Positions 5,461-7,704 of a stretch of DNA of 7,704 bases are shown one piece after another. The position numbers were made by a program, and so were the translations under genes. Source of the DNA: Bacteroidota bacterium (GTDB lineage: Bacteria > Bacteroidota > Bacteroidia > Chitinophagales > Chitinophagaceae). Where the stretch lies: positions 1 through 7,704 of the forward strand of contig CANHOY010000073.1 in assembly GCA_947462495.1 (NCBI GenBank), read 5' to 3'. The number at the start of each line of letters is the position of its first letter. Within the stretch, counting starts at the first letter, position 1. A model generated the notes under the pieces. The model did no database searches and was not told where the DNA came from. It worked only from the letters and a program-made list of their open reading frames with translations.

Positions 5461-7704
5461 TTATCTAGGTTGATAAACTTTAATAGGTTGTTGATTAATA
5501 CCAAACAGCAAATTATTTTTAATGCTAAGGACAGTTCGAACATCTCCCCGTATATGGAAGCCAGATTCTTGTTGAGTAACATAATTAAAATGGCCTTTGC
5601 CATCTCCCTTTAATAGCATGCCAAAATTGGCATCATATTTTCCAAAGCGAATACGCGCTTGATTCATATTGCCGCATAAAATCAAATCCATATTTCCATC
5701 ATTATTATAATCAAGGGCATTAATGGTAAATACGGGCGAAAATTGCGCCTGAAGGGGTAAATCCTTTTTATGAAATTTTCCATCAGCACTACCTTCAAAA
5801 TAGGAAGTAGTAAGATCATTGGCCTGAAGATGTTTTGCATTTTTTAATTCGTCAGAAGTAAACACTTCATCCAAAGTTGTATTGGAATAGGATTGATAAT
5901 CGGTAAATCGGGTACGCATGATGCTCATTTGTTCTAATAATTCATCACGAGTTACATAGGGATAGGTTTTGTGTTGAATATAAAAACAAAGGATAGGGTC
6001 CACCGATCCATTATTATCAAAATCTTTATAATACATATCGGCAGGTTCTTTATCACTGGCTTTGGCCTGGCTATTCAAACCCATATTCCCAATCACCAAA
6101 TCCTGAAAGCCATCGCCATTTAAATCGGTTAGCAATAATTTATTCCACCAGCCACTATATTCTTTATCAAAATAGCTAGTAGTTTTATTTTCTAGTTTAC
6201 CATTCACATTTACCATTGCCATAATAGGCATCCATTCTCCCACCAAAATTAAATCCATTTTTTTATCATGGTTAATATCATACCATACTGCATCGGTTAC
6301 CATGCCCACATTTTTTAACTGCGGGGCGATAGATTCTATTTTATCAGTAAAATTTCCTTTGCCATCGTTGATCAATAAATAGCTTTGAGGACTTTCAGGA
6401 TATCGGCCAGGAACATTTCGACCCCCTACAAATAAATCCATAAAGCCATCTCCATTCACATCCGCTGCGCGAACACAACTTTTACTTCCTTTCATGGCAG
6501 GTAATGAATTAGGAGCTTTAGAAAAATTACCCTTCCCATCATTGAGATACAATCTATCTTGAAATAAAACATCTCCCACTTGATAATTATGATAGCCACC
6601 ACTTACCACATATAAATCATTAAAGCCATCATTATTAACATCTACAAATAAAGCATCAGCATCCTCCCCCAAAGCATCTGCCTCAAATACAGAAGGTGAT
6701 TTTTGACTGAACTGCCCATTTTTTTCTTGAATATAAAGAGATCCTGGCTTGCCGCTACCACCGCCGGCAAAAACATCTTCTAATCCATCCCCATTGACAT
6801 CTCCTTTTACTAAACTAGGGCCACTAAATGACAATGGGTTAACCAATAAGGTTTGGCGTTTAAAATCATTGATAAGATTTTCGGCACTTGCATATTTTAT
6901 AGGGCTACTTACTTCCTTAAAAATAGAAAGCTTAGCATTTGGTGCTTTGTATTGATGCGTTGCTTCTGTTTCTTTCAAAGTAACTAACTGATCTGATTTT
7001 ATATTAGTAAGCATTTGTTCTTTACCCCCAAGCCAAACAATTCTTAGGGAGTCAATAATTGTTTCTTTGCCTAATCCAAAGTGCAGAATAGGAGATACTG
7101 TAGATTGAAATCCTCTGGCAGGCATTTGCTCTAGGTATTGCTTATTATTTTTTTGATAGATGGTTACCATGGCGCCATAACCATCCGTATTTTTTTTGGC
7201 ACCTGCTAACTTAATTTGCAGGAAATGATTTTGATTTTCCTTTTCTGCGTTATTGCGATAAATGAAAGCAGGTTGATTGATATTATTAACCACTAAATCT
7301 AAGTCGCCATCGTTATCTAAGTCCACATAAGCAGCTCCATTGCTACTGGAAGGCGTAGTTAAGCCCCATTTTTTTCCAACATTCTTAAAGGTTAAATCTT
7401 GATTGTTTTGGAAAGTATAATTAACCACATTGGAAGAAGACATTTTTTTAATAATATCTAATACATCTTCTCTTTGTAAGCGCCCCTTTTTTTGAATAAA
7501 GTCATATTTGTATTTCAAAAAATCCATGTTGGTAAAATCGCGTAAGTAACCATTACTCACATATAAGTCCTTCCAGCCATCATTGTCTAAATCGGCAAAA
7601 AGGGGAGACCAACTCCAATCGGTATTGGAGATACCTGATAACTGACCTATTTCACTAAAAGTCCCATCCCCATTATTTAGCTGCAACATATTGCGCATGT
7701 ACTG
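5461..7704 (-). CDS. FG-GAP/VCBS repeat protein with ASPIC/UnbV domain (CRTAC1-like), 5' end missing
   Basis: The reading frame is open to the window edge (Q-Y precede the first visible methionine at 7698), so the N-terminus, including any export signal, lies outside. Numbering from that methionine, 745 residues are seen; family members are often over 1,000 residues, so a few hundred are probably missing. Nine acidic calcium-binding-type loops mark FG-GAP/VCBS propeller blades. They begin at D36, D126, D300, D353, D413, D474, D525, D559 and D663, mostly of form DxNxDGxxD, with D474 (DINHDKKMD) and D559 (DFDNNGSVD) degenerate. An ASPIC/UnbV domain lies between blades at about 174-241 (GYGAMVTI, ARGFQS, LHFGLG, WLGG). 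A non-propeller segment at about 571-632 (TRDELLEQ, LDEVFTSDELKNA) recurs in Bacteroidota homologues as I recall them. Such proteins are exported and thought to bind ligands or proteins; no catalytic function is established. Probably co-transcribed with the haloperoxidase-like gene 30 bases downstream. Confidence 0.92.
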   Translation of the reverse strand, partial: QYMRNMLQLNNGDGTFSEIGQLSGISNTDWSWSPLFADLDNDGWKDLYVSNGYLRDFTNMDFLKYKYDFIQKKGRLQREDVLDIIKKMSSSNVVNYTFQNNQDLTFKNVGKKWGLTTPSSSNGAAYVDLDNDGDLDLVVNNINQPAFIYRNNAEKENQNHFLQIKLAGAKKNTDGYGAMVTIYQKNNKQYLEQMPARGFQSTVSPILHFGLGKETIIDSLRIVWLGGKEQMLTNIKSDQLVTLKETEATHQYKAPNAKLSIFKEVSSPIKYASAENLINDFKRQTLLVNPLSFSGPSLVKGDVNGDGLEDVFAGGGSGKPGSLYIQEKNGQFSQKSPSVFEADALGEDADALFVDVNNDGFNDLYVVSGGYHNYQVGDVLFQDRLYLNDGKGNFSKAPNSLPAMKGSKSCVRAADVNGDGFMDLFVGGRNVPGRYPESPQSYLLINDGKGNFTDKIESIAPQLKNVGMVTDAVWYDINHDKKMDLILVGEWMPIMAMVNVNGKLENKTTSYFDKEYSGWWNKLLLTDLNGDGFQDLVIGNMGLNSQAKASDKEPADMYYKDFDNNGSVDPILCFYIQHKTYPYVTRDELLEQMSIMRTRFTDYQSYSNTTLDEVFTSDELKNAKHLQANDLTTSYFEGSADGKFHKKDLPLQAQFSPVFTINALDYNNDGNMDLILCGNMNQARIRFGKYDANFGMLLKGDGKGHFNYVTQQESGFHIRGDVRTVLSIKNNLLFGINQQPIKVYQPR

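Noticed and set aside
6749..6955. 68-codon plus-strand frame opposite the FG-GAP gene.
   Set aside because: Its proline- and serine-rich start is the antisense of a glycine- and aspartate-rich blade loop, as expected for a shadow frame.

Overview
The window is AT-rich bacterial DNA that looks like Bacteroidota, most likely the Chitinophagaceae or a related Sphingobacteriia-type lineage. The reasons are the absence of clear Shine-Dalgarno sequences before the genes, short lipoprotein signals, a tmRNA gene with no fully encoded CCA tail, and a gene content typical of that phylum: an ASPIC/UnbV FG-GAP protein next to a vanadium-haloperoxidase-like lipoprotein, and a Tat-exported sugar isomerase next to a large lipoprotein dehydrogenase with a c-type heme domain. 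The lineage below phylum level is an inference.

Layout. Positions 1-65 are the 3' end of the tmRNA gene (ssrA), followed by a strong intrinsic terminator at 81-111. Two plus-strand genes follow: a Tat-signal TIM-barrel sugar isomerase/epimerase (187-1077) and, after a 92-base gap, a 965-residue lipoprotein made of a beta-propeller dehydrogenase, HEAT-like helices and a C-terminal monoheme cytochrome c (1170-4067). Only 13 bases later the plus-strand genes meet two minus-strand genes end to end: a 449-residue PAP2/vanadium-haloperoxidase-like lipoprotein (5430-4081) and, 30 bases upstream of it, a very large FG-GAP/VCBS repeat protein with an ASPIC/UnbV domain (7704-5461), whose N-terminus lies outside the window.

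How they may work together. All three complete proteins carry export signals and the fourth belongs to a family that is normally exported, so the window encodes a cell-envelope or periplasmic module. The plus-strand pair is plausibly concerned with oxidation and isomerisation of a sugar or sugar-like compound outside the cytoplasm, with electrons passed through the heme domain. The minus-strand pair is probably one transcript; its biochemical role is not established. No integrase, transposase, CRISPR array or tRNA gene is visible, and no intergenic stretch exceeds 100 bases.
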